Below, piece after piece: positions 55,868 to 64,000 of a stretch of 64,000 bases of DNA. The stretch comes from Burkholderia sp. TSV86 (GTDB lineage Bacteria > Pseudomonadota > Gammaproteobacteria > Burkholderiales > Burkholderiaceae). The stretch covers positions 62,001 through 126,000 of the forward strand of contig NZ_LOWB01000103.1 of assembly GCF_001522865.1 (NCBI RefSeq). Direction: 5' to 3'. The notes beneath the pieces are model-generated. The model saw nothing but the letters and a program-made list of their open reading frames with translations, did no database searches and was not told where the DNA came from. A program made the translations under genes and the position numbers. Every line of letters starts with the position of its first letter. Position 1 is the first letter of the stretch.

Positions 55868-57757
55868 TCATCGATACCAGCGCGGCGTGTACACCCATTC
55901 GCGCGCGCCGTCGCGGGTGAAACGGCGCGTCGTCGACGAGCCGACGATCACCATGGTCCGCATGTCGACCTGCCGCGCGCACAGCGCGCCGAGCGTCGTC
56001 GTGACGAGTGTGGCGCCCGGGCGGCCGATATCGCGGCCGAGCACGACGACCGTCTCCGGCGCGCGATGACGGCGCACCGCGTCGAGCGCGCGATCGAACT
56101 GCACGGGGCGCGCGCGCGACACGGGGTTGTAGAACGCAAGCACGAGATCGGCTGCCGCCGCGTGCTCGATGCGCTTTTCGATGATTGCCCACGGCTTGAG
56201 GTTGTCCGACAGCGAGATCATGCAGAAATCGTGGCCGAGCGGCGCACCCGCCTCGGCGGCGGTGGCGAGCGCGGCCGACACGCCCGGCACGATATCGAGT
56301 TCGATAGCTGCCCAGCGCGCGTCGCCGGATGCGTCGAGCGCTTCGAGCACGGCGGCCGCCATCGCGAACACGCCGGGGTCGCCGGACGACACCACCGCGA
56401 CGCGCCGGCCGCACGCGGCAAGCTCGAATGCGTGGCGCGCGCGCTGCAACTCCTCGCGATTGTCGGAGGCGTGCAGCCGCTGGTCTGCCCGGAACGGGCC
56501 GGCCATGTCGACATAGGTTGCGTAGCCGACGATATCGGTCGCGTCGGCGAGCGCGGCGCGCGCGGCGGGCGTCAGCAGATCGGCCCGGCCGGGGCCGAGG
56601 CCCAGCACGGTGACGCGGCCGCGCGCGGCGCCGAGCGCCTCGGGGTCGATAGGGGCATCGGCGACGGCGATCGCGAGGCCGCGCGGCGTCGCGGACGCGG
56701 GATGAGCGCCGTGCGGGGCCGGGACGTGCCGCGCGGGCAATGCGGACAGCGCGATATCCAGCACGGCGGATGCGTCGCGCGCGTCGCCTTCGACGAAGCG
56801 CAGCGGCACGCGTAACGCGCGCGCTGCTTCGGTCAGCGCCGAGTCGCCGATGCGGCGCGCGGGGGCGACGAGCGCGGCAAGCGCGAGCGGCGCGAGATCG
56901 TGTGCGGCGAGCAGCGCGGCGATGCGCGAGGCGAGCGGGGGCAGCGCAGCACGGCAGCCCGGCGCGGGCGCCAGCTCGGCGCTATCGCCATCGGACCCGG
57001 CGCAGCTGCCGGCATGCCGTTGCGCATCGTCCCGCGGGCCGGCCATCCCGTCGGCGGTGTGCGCACGCGCATCGCCGTCCGGATCATGGCGTGCAGCGTC
57101 GTCGTCGCCGCCGATTGCGACGACGACACTGCGCGGATGAATCAGCAGCTCGTGTGCCGCGCGTCGCGACGCATGGGGCGTGATCCGGATCGCATGCTCG
57201 GCGTGCGCGTCGCGCGGCAGCGCGACCTCGTCGAGCCACGGCGCCGCGCCGACGACGCGCGTACTCGCGCCCGCCAGCAAGTCGGACACGAAGCGCTTGC
57301 CCGCATCGAGATCGGCCAGGGCGTAGCCGTCGGGCGGATTCAGCACGCACGCGCCGAAGCGCAGCTCGCCGCTCGTCGTGATCGCGGGCGCGACGCCGAG
57401 TTCGCGGGCAATGTCCCGCGCCAGCAGGTTCGCTCCCGTGAGCCCGCCGAGCAGCGGCACGACGGCGCTGCCGTCCTCGGCCACCGCGAGCACCGGCGGC
57501 TCGGCGCCTTTATCGATCAAGCACGGTGCGATGCAGCGGATCACGATGCCGGCGGCGAACAATGCGACGATCGGCACGCCGCGCGCATACAGTTCGCGCA
57601 AGTGCGCGCCAAGCTCGGCGAAGGCGAGATCGCCTTGCGCGCGGCCCGCGAGCGCATGGATCAGCGCGCCGTCGTAGCGCGCGCGGATGCGCTGCGCGGC
57701 CGGCAGCGCGCCCGGCCCGAGTATCACGATCGCGGGCGCGGCCGTCATCCTTGCCAT
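55868..57757 (-). CDS. cobJ: CbiG-CobJ fusion: corrin ring contraction protein
   Basis: This 629-residue protein has two parts. Residues about 1-340 match CbiG ([49 protein letters not shown], and a C-terminal CbiG lobe [16 protein letters not shown]). About 60 Asp/Ala/Gly-rich residues separate the lobes. Residues about 385-629 are CobJ, precorrin-3B C17-methyltransferase ([49 protein letters not shown]). CobJ methylates C17 and contracts the ring. The start is ATG 57757 or 57748 (ATGA overlap with the cobI stop). It is the last gene of the cobG-H-I-J operon. Fusions of these activities occur in other bacteria. Confidence 0.92.
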   Translation of the reverse strand: MARMTAAPAIVILGPGALPAAQRIRARYDGALIHALAGRAQGDLAFAELGAHLRELYARGVPIVALFAAGIVIRCIAPCLIDKGAEPPVLAVAEDGSAVVPLLGGLTGANLLARDIARELGVAPAITTSGELRFGACVLNPPDGYALADLDAGKRFVSDLLAGASTRVVGAAPWLDEVALPRDAHAEHAIRITPHASRRAAHELLIHPRSVVVAIGGDDDAARHDPDGDARAHTADGMAGPRDDAQRHAGSCAGSDGDSAELAPAPGCRAALPPLASRIAALLAAHDLAPLALAALVAPARRIGDSALTEAARALRVPLRFVEGDARDASAVLDIALSALPARHVPAPHGAHPASATPRGLAIAVADAPIDPEALGAARGRVTVLGLGPGRADLLTPAARAALADATDIVGYATYVDMAGPFRADQRLHASDNREELQRARHAFELAACGRRVAVVSSGDPGVFAMAAAVLEALDASGDARWAAIELDIVPGVSAALATAAEAGAPLGHDFCMISLSDNLKPWAIIEKRIEHAAAADLVLAFYNPVSRARPVQFDRALDAVRRHRAPETVVVLGRDIGRPGATLVTTTLGALCARQVDMRTMVIVGSSTTRRFTRDGAREWVYTPRWYR

Positions 57758-58479
57758 TTTTCCCCCGGTATCACGAGCAACGAAAAGTACGGCGACGCCA
57801 TCGGATCGACTTGCGCAAGCGGCACGATGCGCTGCGTGTCCATCGTCGCGCGTTCGACATACAGCGCGCGCTGCGCGAGATCGAGTTCGTCGAGCACGCG
57901 GCGCACCTTGTCGAAATTGCGGCCGAGCTTCATGACGACGGCCGCGTCGGCGCTGGCGAGCCGCTCGCGCAACTCGTGCTCCGGCAGCACGCCGGATAGC
58001 ACGGACAGGCTTTGATTCCGGTAGACGAGCGGCACACCGAGCACCGCCGCGCCGCCGAGCATCGAGCACACGCCCGGCACGACTTCGGCGTCGTAGTGCG
58101 ACGCAAGCCGGTCGTGCAGGTACATGTACGAACCGTAGAAAAACGGATCGCCCTCGCAGATCACGGCGACATCGCGCCCCGCGTCGAGATGGGCAGCGAC
58201 GCTGGCGGCGGCCGTATCGTAGAACTCGGCGATCACGGTTTCGTAGCAAAGCGGCGGCGGCAACGCTTCGGTCGTCACCGGATAGACCAGCGGCAATTGG
58301 ATTTGCGCATCGCTCAGATGCGTTTCGACGATGCCGAACGCATTGCCTTTTTTCCCCTTGGCGACGAAGTGCGCGACGACGCTCGCCGCTTTCAGCACGC
58401 GCAGCGCCTTGAGCGTCAACAGCTCAGGGTCGCCGGGGCCGACGCCGAGTCCGAACAGGCGGCCGGTTGCGCGAGTCAT
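57745..58479 (-). CDS. cobI: Precorrin-2 C20-methyltransferase (CobI)
   Basis: This 244-residue SAM-dependent methyltransferase has the tetrapyrrole methylase signatures [17 protein letters not shown] at the N-terminus, [18 protein letters not shown] near 100 and [13 protein letters not shown] near 125. It converts precorrin-2 to precorrin-3A. GGAGG lies 5 bases before ATG 58479. The start overlaps the cobH stop by 4 bases and the end overlaps the cobJ fusion, so the operon is tightly coupled. Confidence 0.96.
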   Translation of the reverse strand: MTRATGRLFGLGVGPGDPELLTLKALRVLKAASVVAHFVAKGKKGNAFGIVETHLSDAQIQLPLVYPVTTEALPPPLCYETVIAEFYDTAAASVAAHLDAGRDVAVICEGDPFFYGSYMYLHDRLASHYDAEVVPGVCSMLGGAAVLGVPLVYRNQSLSVLSGVLPEHELRERLASADAAVVMKLGRNFDKVRRVLDELDLAQRALYVERATMDTQRIVPLAQVDPMASPYFSLLVIPGEKWQG

Positions 58480-59102
58480 TCGGCCTCCGAAGCGAGTGCG
58501 TTGACGGCTGCCGCGACCATCGCGCTGCCGCCGCGCCGGCCGGCCACGGCGACGAATGGCGTGCCGCGGCTGTCGGCTGCCAGCAGCGCCTTCGATTCCG
58601 CCGCGCCGACGAAACCGACCGGAAAGCCGAGAATCAGCGCGGGCCGCGGCGCGCCCGCATCGAGCATGTCGAGCAGATGGAAGAGGGCGGTCGGCGCGTT
58701 GCCGATTGCGACGACGCTGCCTGCCAGGTACGGCCGCCACAGTTCGAGCGCGGCCGCCGAGCGGGTGTTGCCGAGCTTGCGCGCGAGTTGCGCCACGCCG
58801 GGTTCGCCAAGCGTGCAGATCACCGGGTTGGCCGCCGGCAGCCGCGCGCGCGTGATGCCCTCGGCGACCATCCGCGCGTCGCAGAGGATCGGCGCGCCCG
58901 CCGCGAGCGCGGCGCGGCCGGCCGCGCCCGCATCGGCGGAAAATCGCAGATCGCGCACGATATCGACCATGCCGCATGCATGGATCACGCGCACCGCGAG
59001 TTTTTCGAGATCGGGCGGCACGCCCGAGAGATCGGCTTCGGCGCGGATCGTCGCGAACGATTCGCGGTAGATCGCATTGCCGTCGCGAAGGTAGTCAAGC
59101 AT
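58476..59102 (-). CDS. cobH: Precorrin-8X methylmutase (CobH/CbiC)
   Basis: This 208-residue enzyme moves the C11 methyl group to C12, giving hydrogenobyrinic acid. It has the family His in [13 protein letters not shown] near 40, [12 protein letters not shown], and the C-terminal [16 protein letters not shown] and [18 protein letters not shown] 59102 is preceded by GAGGACG and gives the usual length. It overlaps the cobG end by 8 bases. A TTG at 59117 would add five residues. Confidence 0.95.
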   Translation of the reverse strand: MLDYLRDGNAIYRESFATIRAEADLSGVPPDLEKLAVRVIHACGMVDIVRDLRFSADAGAAGRAALAAGAPILCDARMVAEGITRARLPAANPVICTLGEPGVAQLARKLGNTRSAAALELWRPYLAGSVVAIGNAPTALFHLLDMLDAGAPRPALILGFPVGFVGAAESKALLAADSRGTPFVAVAGRRGGSAMVAAAVNALASEAE

Positions 59103-60537
59103 CAATGTCGTCCTCAATGGGCCGCGCGCGGCGCGCGAGCACGGCGGCGGCCTCGTCGATCGTCAGGTGGCGCGCGACGGCGGCGCCGAAGCCCGCCGCG
59201 CCGTCGCGCCGATAAAGGTCGTAATGGCCGGCCGCGGTCGCGACGAGCGTATGCGCGGCCGCGCGCGGCATCGCGCACGAACGGGCGCAGCCGCTGATGT
59301 GAAGCTCGGCGGGCGCCGTGAGCCGGGCGGCGAGCGCGAGCGCGTCGGCTTTCGTATCGGCGTGCGCGCGTGCGCAGCCGCTCGCGCCCGCGCACGCGAC
59401 GACATGCGCGAGCGGCGCGAGCGCATCGCAAACGAAGCCGAGGGCGGTGAGCCGGGCAAGCGCGTCATGCGCGGCATCGCGCGCGACGCCCGCCAGCATC
59501 ACGCTTTGCCAAGGCGTGATGCGCAGCGTGCCGTCGCCGTGCGAATCGGCCAGCGCGGCAAGCGCGTCGAGGCGCGCGGCGTCGAGCCGGCCAAGCGGCG
59601 GTTGCCCGCCGACGAAGCAGCGCGCCGGATCGCGCTCGGGCTCGATGCCGAAGCGCCGGGCCGGCTCGGCGCGCACGCGGCGCCAGCCAGCGAGGCCGGG
59701 ATCGCGGCGCAGCGCAAACGGCAGCCGTGCTTCGGCATGCGAAAGAAGCTGGTCGGCGGGGTGGAGCGCGAGCCAGTCTCGCATTCGCGTCGCGCCGGCG
59801 GGCGCAAGCTCGACGAAACTCGTGATGAGCGCGCGCACGCATTCGACCGCTTGCGCCGGCGCGATGCTCGCGAGCGCGCGCTGTTGCGGCCCGATGCGTG
59901 CGCCGTCGACGGGCGGGCAGCCGGCCAGGCCGAGCGCGAGCCGCGTGTGCCCGTGCGCGTCGCGCAGCGCGCACAGCCAGATGTCGTGCGGATGATCGAG
60001 CGCCGCCAGCCGTTCGCCGCCGTCGAGCAGCAGCGAGAATTTCGGCGACAGCGCCGCGCAGCGCGGCTCGGTTTGCAGCATCGCGAGCAGCGGCGCGGCG
60101 AGCGCGGCGCTGTCGATGAGCGCCTGCGGATCGCGGCCGGCGGTCGGACTCAGCATCAAATTGCGCACGTCGTCGCGCGCGCCCATGCAGGCCGCGCGCG
60201 CTGCGCGCGGCAGATCTTCGGTCAGCGGGCCGAGCCCGGCGTCGATCAGCGCGCGGCTGACGTCCGCGCCGCAACCGGGCTTCACGCCGCGCAATTGCAG
60301 GTTCGCGCGATTGGTCGCCTCGATCACGCCCGAGCCGAATGCATGCGCGACCGCCGCGATCGCGCGCGCCTGTGCGGCCGTGAGCGAGCCGCCCGCGAGC
60401 CGGATGCGGCACAGGCCGCCGTCGCGCGCGGCGACGATCCGCACGAGCCCCGGGCAAGCGCTGGCGCCGCGCGTTGCGTTTGGCGCGCGCTCAATGGCGT
60501 CGGCATCGGCTGATAAAACCGTGGCGGTAGGATTCAA
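59095..60537 (-). CDS. cobG: Precorrin-3B synthase (CobG)
   Basis: This 480-residue protein of the sulfite/nitrite reductase fold is the oxygen-dependent enzyme that makes precorrin-3B, so it marks the aerobic route. The ferredoxin-like halves and a 4Fe-4S/siroheme-type motif are visible ([10 protein letters not shown] near 85; [19 protein letters not shown] and HISGCARSC near 400-435). TTG 60537 is chosen because GGAG lies 6 bases upstream. A GTG at 60591 extends the frame without a ribosome site. The gene is the first behind the minus-strand riboswitch. Confidence 0.9.
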   Translation of the reverse strand: MNPTATVLSADADAIERAPNATRGASACPGLVRIVAARDGGLCRIRLAGGSLTAAQARAIAAVAHAFGSGVIEATNRANLQLRGVKPGCGADVSRALIDAGLGPLTEDLPRAARAACMGARDDVRNLMLSPTAGRDPQALIDSAALAAPLLAMLQTEPRCAALSPKFSLLLDGGERLAALDHPHDIWLCALRDAHGHTRLALGLAGCPPVDGARIGPQQRALASIAPAQAVECVRALITSFVELAPAGATRMRDWLALHPADQLLSHAEARLPFALRRDPGLAGWRRVRAEPARRFGIEPERDPARCFVGGQPPLGRLDAARLDALAALADSHGDGTLRITPWQSVMLAGVARDAAHDALARLTALGFVCDALAPLAHVVACAGASGCARAHADTKADALALAARLTAPAELHISGCARSCAMPRAAAHTLVATAAGHYDLYRRDGAAGFGAAVARHLTIDEAAAVLARRARPIEDDIDA

Positions 60538-60657
60538 CGGCGCTCCGGATAAGCGTCGCGCGACAGGCCGGGCACAGCGTGTGGCGCGCACGGCGCGCGC
60601 AACGCAGGCTGATGCATCGGTACACCCCGCCCGATGTCGGCTGGCACGAACGAAACG

Positions 60658-60858
60658 TCACCGGCAGGTCTCCTGGCTGGCAGGTCGTCATCCACAGTGT
60701 GGCCTTCCCGGTGGCCGCAACGCGCGGCGCTGCCGGTGGCGTCAATCGGATGCGGACTCGCTGCTCACAGTTGCGGGGGCAGCCGCAGCGGCGCGGTGCG
60801 GTGCGGTGCGCTCTGCGTTCCCTGTTCGGCCCCGTGGGGCACCGGCGGACGGACACGG
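60658..60858 (-). ncRNA. Cobalamin riboswitch upstream of cobG
   Basis: On the minus strand the AdoCbl riboswitch blocks occur in order. They are CCGAACAGGGAACGC (from about 60830), GGCTGCCCCCGCAACTGTGAGC (about 60784-60763), CCACTGTGGATG (about 60703-60690), CGGGAAGGCC (about 60710) and the B12 box AGCCAGGAGACCTGCC (60678-60663). It should repress cobG-H-I-cbiG/J when B12 is sufficient. A CATAAT hexamer at 60865-60860 may be its -10 element. Confidence 0.92.
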
Positions 60859-60950
60859 TATTATGCCTTTTTTCACGACGCCCGAATGCATTGTGCCGTG
60901 CGCGCGGGCGGAGTCTGGACGATCGACTGGGACAAGATGGAGTACGACGG

Positions 60951-62525
60951 ATGACCGCGTGGCTGACGGTGGTGGGAATCGGCGACGACGGATATGCAGG
61001 GCTTGGCGAGCGGGCGCGGCGCGCGCTGGCCGATGCGGCGGTGACGATCGGCGCCGAGCGTCACCTGGCGATGCTGCCCGCGTGGCTTGCTACCGAGCGC
61101 GAACCGTGGCCGAAGCCGTTCGATCTTGCGCCGCTCGTCGCTCGCCGCCCCGCTCGCGTGTGCGTGCTCGCGAGCGGCGATCCGATGCTGTTCGGCGTCG
61201 GCGCGACGCTTGCGGGCATGCTCGCGCCGCACGAGTGGCAGGTGCTGCCCGCGCCGTCGTCGCTGTCGCTCGCGGCCGCGCGCATCGGCTGGGCGCTGCA
61301 GGACGTCGACGCCGTATCGCTCGTCGGGCGTCCGCTCGCGACGCTGCATCGCTATCTTTATCCGGGCCGCCGCCTATTGGTGCTGAGCGCGGACGGCGCG
61401 ACGCCCGCCGCGATCGCGGGCGCGCTTGTCGCGCGCGGCTTCGGGCCGAGTGCGATGAGCGTGTTCGAGCACCTGGGCGGGCCGCTTGAGCGGCGCGTCG
61501 ATGCGCGCGCCGACGCGTGGGGCGGCGCGCGCGCGGCCGCGCTCAATCTCGTCGCGATCGAATGCCGCGCGCACGCCGGCGCGCCGCGTCTCGCGCTTAC
61601 GCCCGGCTTGCCGGACGACACTTATCGCCATGACGGCCAGCTCACCAAGCGCGAGTTGCGCGCACTCGCGCTCGCGCGGCTCGCGCCCGCGCCGGGCGAA
61701 CTGCTGTGGGATGTCGGCGCGGGCTGCGGGTCGATCGGTATCGAGTGGATGCGCGCGCACCCAAGCTGCCGCGCGATCGCGATCGAAGCGCATCCGGACC
61801 GGCAACGGCTGATCGAGCACAACCGCGATGCGCTCGGCGTGCCGGCTCTCGTGCTCGTTGCCGGCCGCGCGCCCGATGCGCTCGCGGGACTGCCCGCACC
61901 CGACGCCGTATTCGTCGGCGGCGGCGTGAGCCGCGCGGGCGTGCTCGATGCATGCTGGAGCAGCCTGAAGCCGGCAGGGCGGTTGATCGCGCACGCGGTC
62001 ACGCTGCAAGGCGAAGCGGCGCTCGTTGCGTGGCGCGAGCGGCACGGCGGCGCGCTGACGCGCGTGTCGATCGCCCATGCGCAGCCGCTCGGCGGCTTCG
62101 ACGCATGGCGGCAGGCGCTGCCGGTGACGCTGTACGACGGGCGCAAACCATGCGAGGAATCGTGCCGCACCCAGGCGCTCGAAGCTGTCAGCGAGGAACG
62201 TGTGGCGGCGAGTGGCGCGCATGGCCCGAATCAGGACCTGTCGATCGATTCGGACGATTCTCTTGCGCACGGCCTGAACGGGCGGCTGTCGGCAGACTCG
62301 CGCGCGCGCAATGTGCGCAGCGATGCGCTTTCGGGCGGATCGACAATGGAAGATGTCACGTCACCGGCCGGTATGCCTGCGACGGGCGCGCACGGCATGC
62401 CGGCACGCGGATCGGATACGCCGGCCGGTATGCCGCCGCGCATCGCACCCGCATCGCACACCCCGGACGCCGCAGGCCCGCCCGAACCCGGCCCGTGCGC
62501 CGGTTCGCTGCCGGAGCGCGGATGA
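60951..62525 (+). CDS. cobL: Precorrin-6Y C5,15-methyltransferase (decarboxylating), CobL (CbiE-CbiT)
   Basis: This 524-residue protein has an N-terminal CbiE methylase domain ([48 protein letters not shown]) and a C-terminal CbiT domain with the SAM site [18 protein letters not shown] near 262. It methylates C5 and C15 and decarboxylates the C12 acetate. The last ~120 residues (from about 400) are Ser/Asp/Gly/Pro-rich with repeated GMPA-like motifs, not part of the family. ATG 60951 gives the family N-terminus. It diverges from cobG and overlaps cbiD by ATGA at 62522. Confidence 0.94.
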   Translation: MTAWLTVVGIGDDGYAGLGERARRALADAAVTIGAERHLAMLPAWLATEREPWPKPFDLAPLVARRPARVCVLASGDPMLFGVGATLAGMLAPHEWQVLPAPSSLSLAAARIGWALQDVDAVSLVGRPLATLHRYLYPGRRLLVLSADGATPAAIAGALVARGFGPSAMSVFEHLGGPLERRVDARADAWGGARAAALNLVAIECRAHAGAPRLALTPGLPDDTYRHDGQLTKRELRALALARLAPAPGELLWDVGAGCGSIGIEWMRAHPSCRAIAIEAHPDRQRLIEHNRDALGVPALVLVAGRAPDALAGLPAPDAVFVGGGVSRAGVLDACWSSLKPAGRLIAHAVTLQGEAALVAWRERHGGALTRVSIAHAQPLGGFDAWRQALPVTLYDGRKPCEESCRTQALEAVSEERVAASGAHGPNQDLSIDSDDSLAHGLNGRLSADSRARNVRSDALSGGSTMEDVTSPAGMPATGAHGMPARGSDTPAGMPPRIAPASHTPDAAGPPEPGPCAGSLPERG

Positions 62526-63616
62526 TGCGCGACGAAACACCCGAGCAACCTGCGCCGCTGCGCTTCGGCTATACGACGGGCAGCTGCGCGACCGCGACAT
62601 CGCTTGCGGCCGCGCGTCTGTTGCTCGCCGGACAGCGCAGCGAGCTGGTCGAAATCGTGCTGCCGAAGGGCCAGCATGTGACGATGCGGCTCGAGTACTG
62701 CCGCATGCGCGCTGACGGCCACGCGGAAGCGGGCACCATCAAGGACGCGGGCGACGATCCCGACGTCACGCACGGCGCGCTCGTGTTCGCGCGCGTCGCG
62801 CTCGCCGGCGCACCGGGCGTGCGCTTTCGCGCGGGGCCAGGCGTTGGCACCGTCACGCGCGCGGGACTTTCGCTCGCGATCGGCGAGCCAGCGATCAACC
62901 CGGTGCCGCGCCGGATGATCACCGAGCATTTGAGCGCGCTTGCGGCCGAGCACCGCTATGCGGGCGGCTTCGACGTGGCGATCGGCGTCGAGGGCGGCGA
63001 CGCGCTTGCGCAAAAGACGATGAATCCTCGCCTGGGGATCGTCGGCGGACTGTCGATTCTCGGCACCACGGGCATCGTGCGGCCGTTCTCATGTTCGGCG
63101 TACATCGCGTCGATTCACCAGGGCATCGACGTCGCACGGGCCAATGGCATGCATCACATCGCTGCGTGCACCGGCAACGCGAGCGAGGATGCGGTGCGCG
63201 CGCGCTATGGCCTGCCCGATATCGCATTGATCGAGATGGGCGACTTCGCCGGGGCCGTGCTCAAGTATCTGCGCCGCGCGAGCGTCGCGCGGCTCACGCT
63301 GTGCGGCGGCTTCGGCAAGTTCAGCAAGCTCGCGGCCGGCCATCTCGATCTCCACAGCCGCCATTCCAGCATCGATATGCCACAGCTTGCCCAATGGGCC
63401 GCCGATGCGGGCGCGAGCGCGGCGTTGCAGCAGGCGATCCGCGCGGCGAATACGAGCCAGCAAGCGCTCGCGGTCGCGCTCGCGGCGCGCGTGCCGCTTG
63501 GCGACATCGTCTGCGCGCACGCGCGCCGCGTTGCATGCGAGATCGTGCCGGCGTCGGTGGCCGTCGAGACGCTCGCGATCGACCGCGAGGGCCGCATCGT
63601 CGGCATTGCATCATGA
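62522..63616 (+). CDS. cbiD: Cobalt-precorrin-5B C1-methyltransferase (CbiD)
   Basis: This 364-residue protein carries the CbiD signatures [18 protein letters not shown] near 15, [20 protein letters not shown] near 75, [12 protein letters not shown] near 113 and [19 protein letters not shown] near 260. CbiD methylates C1 in the anaerobic pathway. In the aerobic pathway CobF usually does this, and no cobF is seen here, so CbiD likely replaces it. ATGA overlaps with cobL at the start and with cobK at the end show a coupled operon. Confidence 0.95.
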   Translation: MMRDETPEQPAPLRFGYTTGSCATATSLAAARLLLAGQRSELVEIVLPKGQHVTMRLEYCRMRADGHAEAGTIKDAGDDPDVTHGALVFARVALAGAPGVRFRAGPGVGTVTRAGLSLAIGEPAINPVPRRMITEHLSALAAEHRYAGGFDVAIGVEGGDALAQKTMNPRLGIVGGLSILGTTGIVRPFSCSAYIASIHQGIDVARANGMHHIAACTGNASEDAVRARYGLPDIALIEMGDFAGAVLKYLRRASVARLTLCGGFGKFSKLAAGHLDLHSRHSSIDMPQLAQWAADAGASAALQQAIRAANTSQQALAVALAARVPLGDIVCAHARRVACEIVPASVAVETLAIDREGRIVGIAS

Positions 63617-64000
63617 GCGCGCGCCGTATCCTGATGCTCGGCGGAACGGGCGATGCGTTGCGCGCCGCACGCGCGCTCGGCCCGCAAGACGTGTACAGCC
63701 TCGCGGGCCTCGGCAAGGCGCCCGGCGATCTCGCCTGCCGCGTGCGCGTGGGCGGCTTCGGCGGGGCCGACGGTCTCGCGTGCTATCTGCGCGACGAGGC
63801 GATCGCACTCGTCATCGACGCCACGCATCCATTCGCCGCGCGCATCAGCGCGAACGCGGCTGCCGCCTGCGATGCGGCGCGCGTGCGCTATTGGGCGCTG
63901 CGCCGCGCGCCGTGGCGCCCGAGGCCGGGCGACGATTGGCGTGGCGTCGCGGATTGGGACGGCGTTGCCGCCGCGATCGCGCCGTTCTCGCGGCCGCTTT
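63613..64000 (+). CDS. cobK: Precorrin-6A reductase (CobK/CbiJ), truncated by the window
   Basis: ATG 63613 overlaps the cbiD stop (ATGA). The 129 codons visible encode [19 protein letters not shown] (nucleotide-binding), [11 protein letters not shown] and the family motif [18 protein letters not shown]. The enzyme reduces the C18-C19 double bond with NADPH. The rest of the gene lies beyond the right edge. Confidence 0.93.
   Translation, partial: MSARRILMLGGTGDALRAARALGPQDVYSLAGLGKAPGDLACRVRVGGFGGADGLACYLRDEAIALVIDATHPFAARISANAAAACDAARVRYWALRRAPWRPRPGDDWRGVADWDGVAAAIAPFSRPL

Overview
The window looks like chromosomal DNA from the Burkholderia pseudomallei group (B. thailandensis and relatives). 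It is GC-rich with mostly GC-ending codons. It carries a capistruin-type lasso peptide locus, a malleobactin/ornibactin-type hydroxamate siderophore locus and a large cobalamin locus. I could not run a search, so the species is not settled. The capistruin core peptide is, from memory, identical to that of B. thailandensis, while the leader seems to differ slightly.

Layout. (1) 1-2520, minus strand: capistruin locus, with a 47-codon precursor gene capA (2282-2425), capB and a capC that runs off the left edge; a sigma70-like promoter sits upstream and a strong hairpin lies between capA and capB. (2) 3394-5757, plus strand: a large protein of lower GC ending in a protein-kinase-like domain, probably a horizontally acquired effector or toxin. 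(3) 6053-38867: siderophore locus. A Fur-box promoter drives the ECF sigma factor mbaS. Three matching ECF promoter motifs sit in front of the MbtH-to-binding-protein uptake operon, the exporter and the NRPS operon. The two NRPSs have the module order expected for an Orn-D-Asp-Ser-Orn tetrapeptide capped by an amine. They are followed by ornithine N5-monooxygenase, the TonB receptor and a formyltransferase. No N5-acyltransferase is present in the locus, as expected for malleobactin rather than ornibactin. A secreted VWD-domain protein gene and a 43-bp tandem repeat sit inside the locus.

(4) 39640-51360: first half of the B12 locus. cobB, cobO and cobE are on the minus strand. A B12 riboswitch precedes a Ni/Co permease, cobW, cobN and a chelatase AAA+/VWA gene pair on the plus strand. 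The AAA+ and VWA frames are joined by what looks like a programmed -1 frameshift site: an A7 slippery run, an 8-nt spacer and a 9-bp hairpin. The VWA frame has no usable start codon of its own. (5) 51428-55638: accessory genes, namely a carboxylesterase, an F-box protein with eight 38-residue repeats (an effector candidate) and a GH18 chitinase. (6) 55868-64000: second half of the B12 locus. A cbiG-cobJ fusion, cobI, cobH and cobG on the minus strand lie behind a second B12 riboswitch. cobL, cbiD and a truncated cobK are on the plus strand. The enzyme set mixes the aerobic route (CobG, CobN) with CbiD and CbiG from the anaerobic route.

The siderophore and B12 loci are core-type metabolism. 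The lasso locus, kinase protein, VWD protein, F-box protein and chitinase look like accessory insertions. Most long antisense frames, including ones over 1000 codons opposite the NRPS genes, are GC-rich shadows and are left out.
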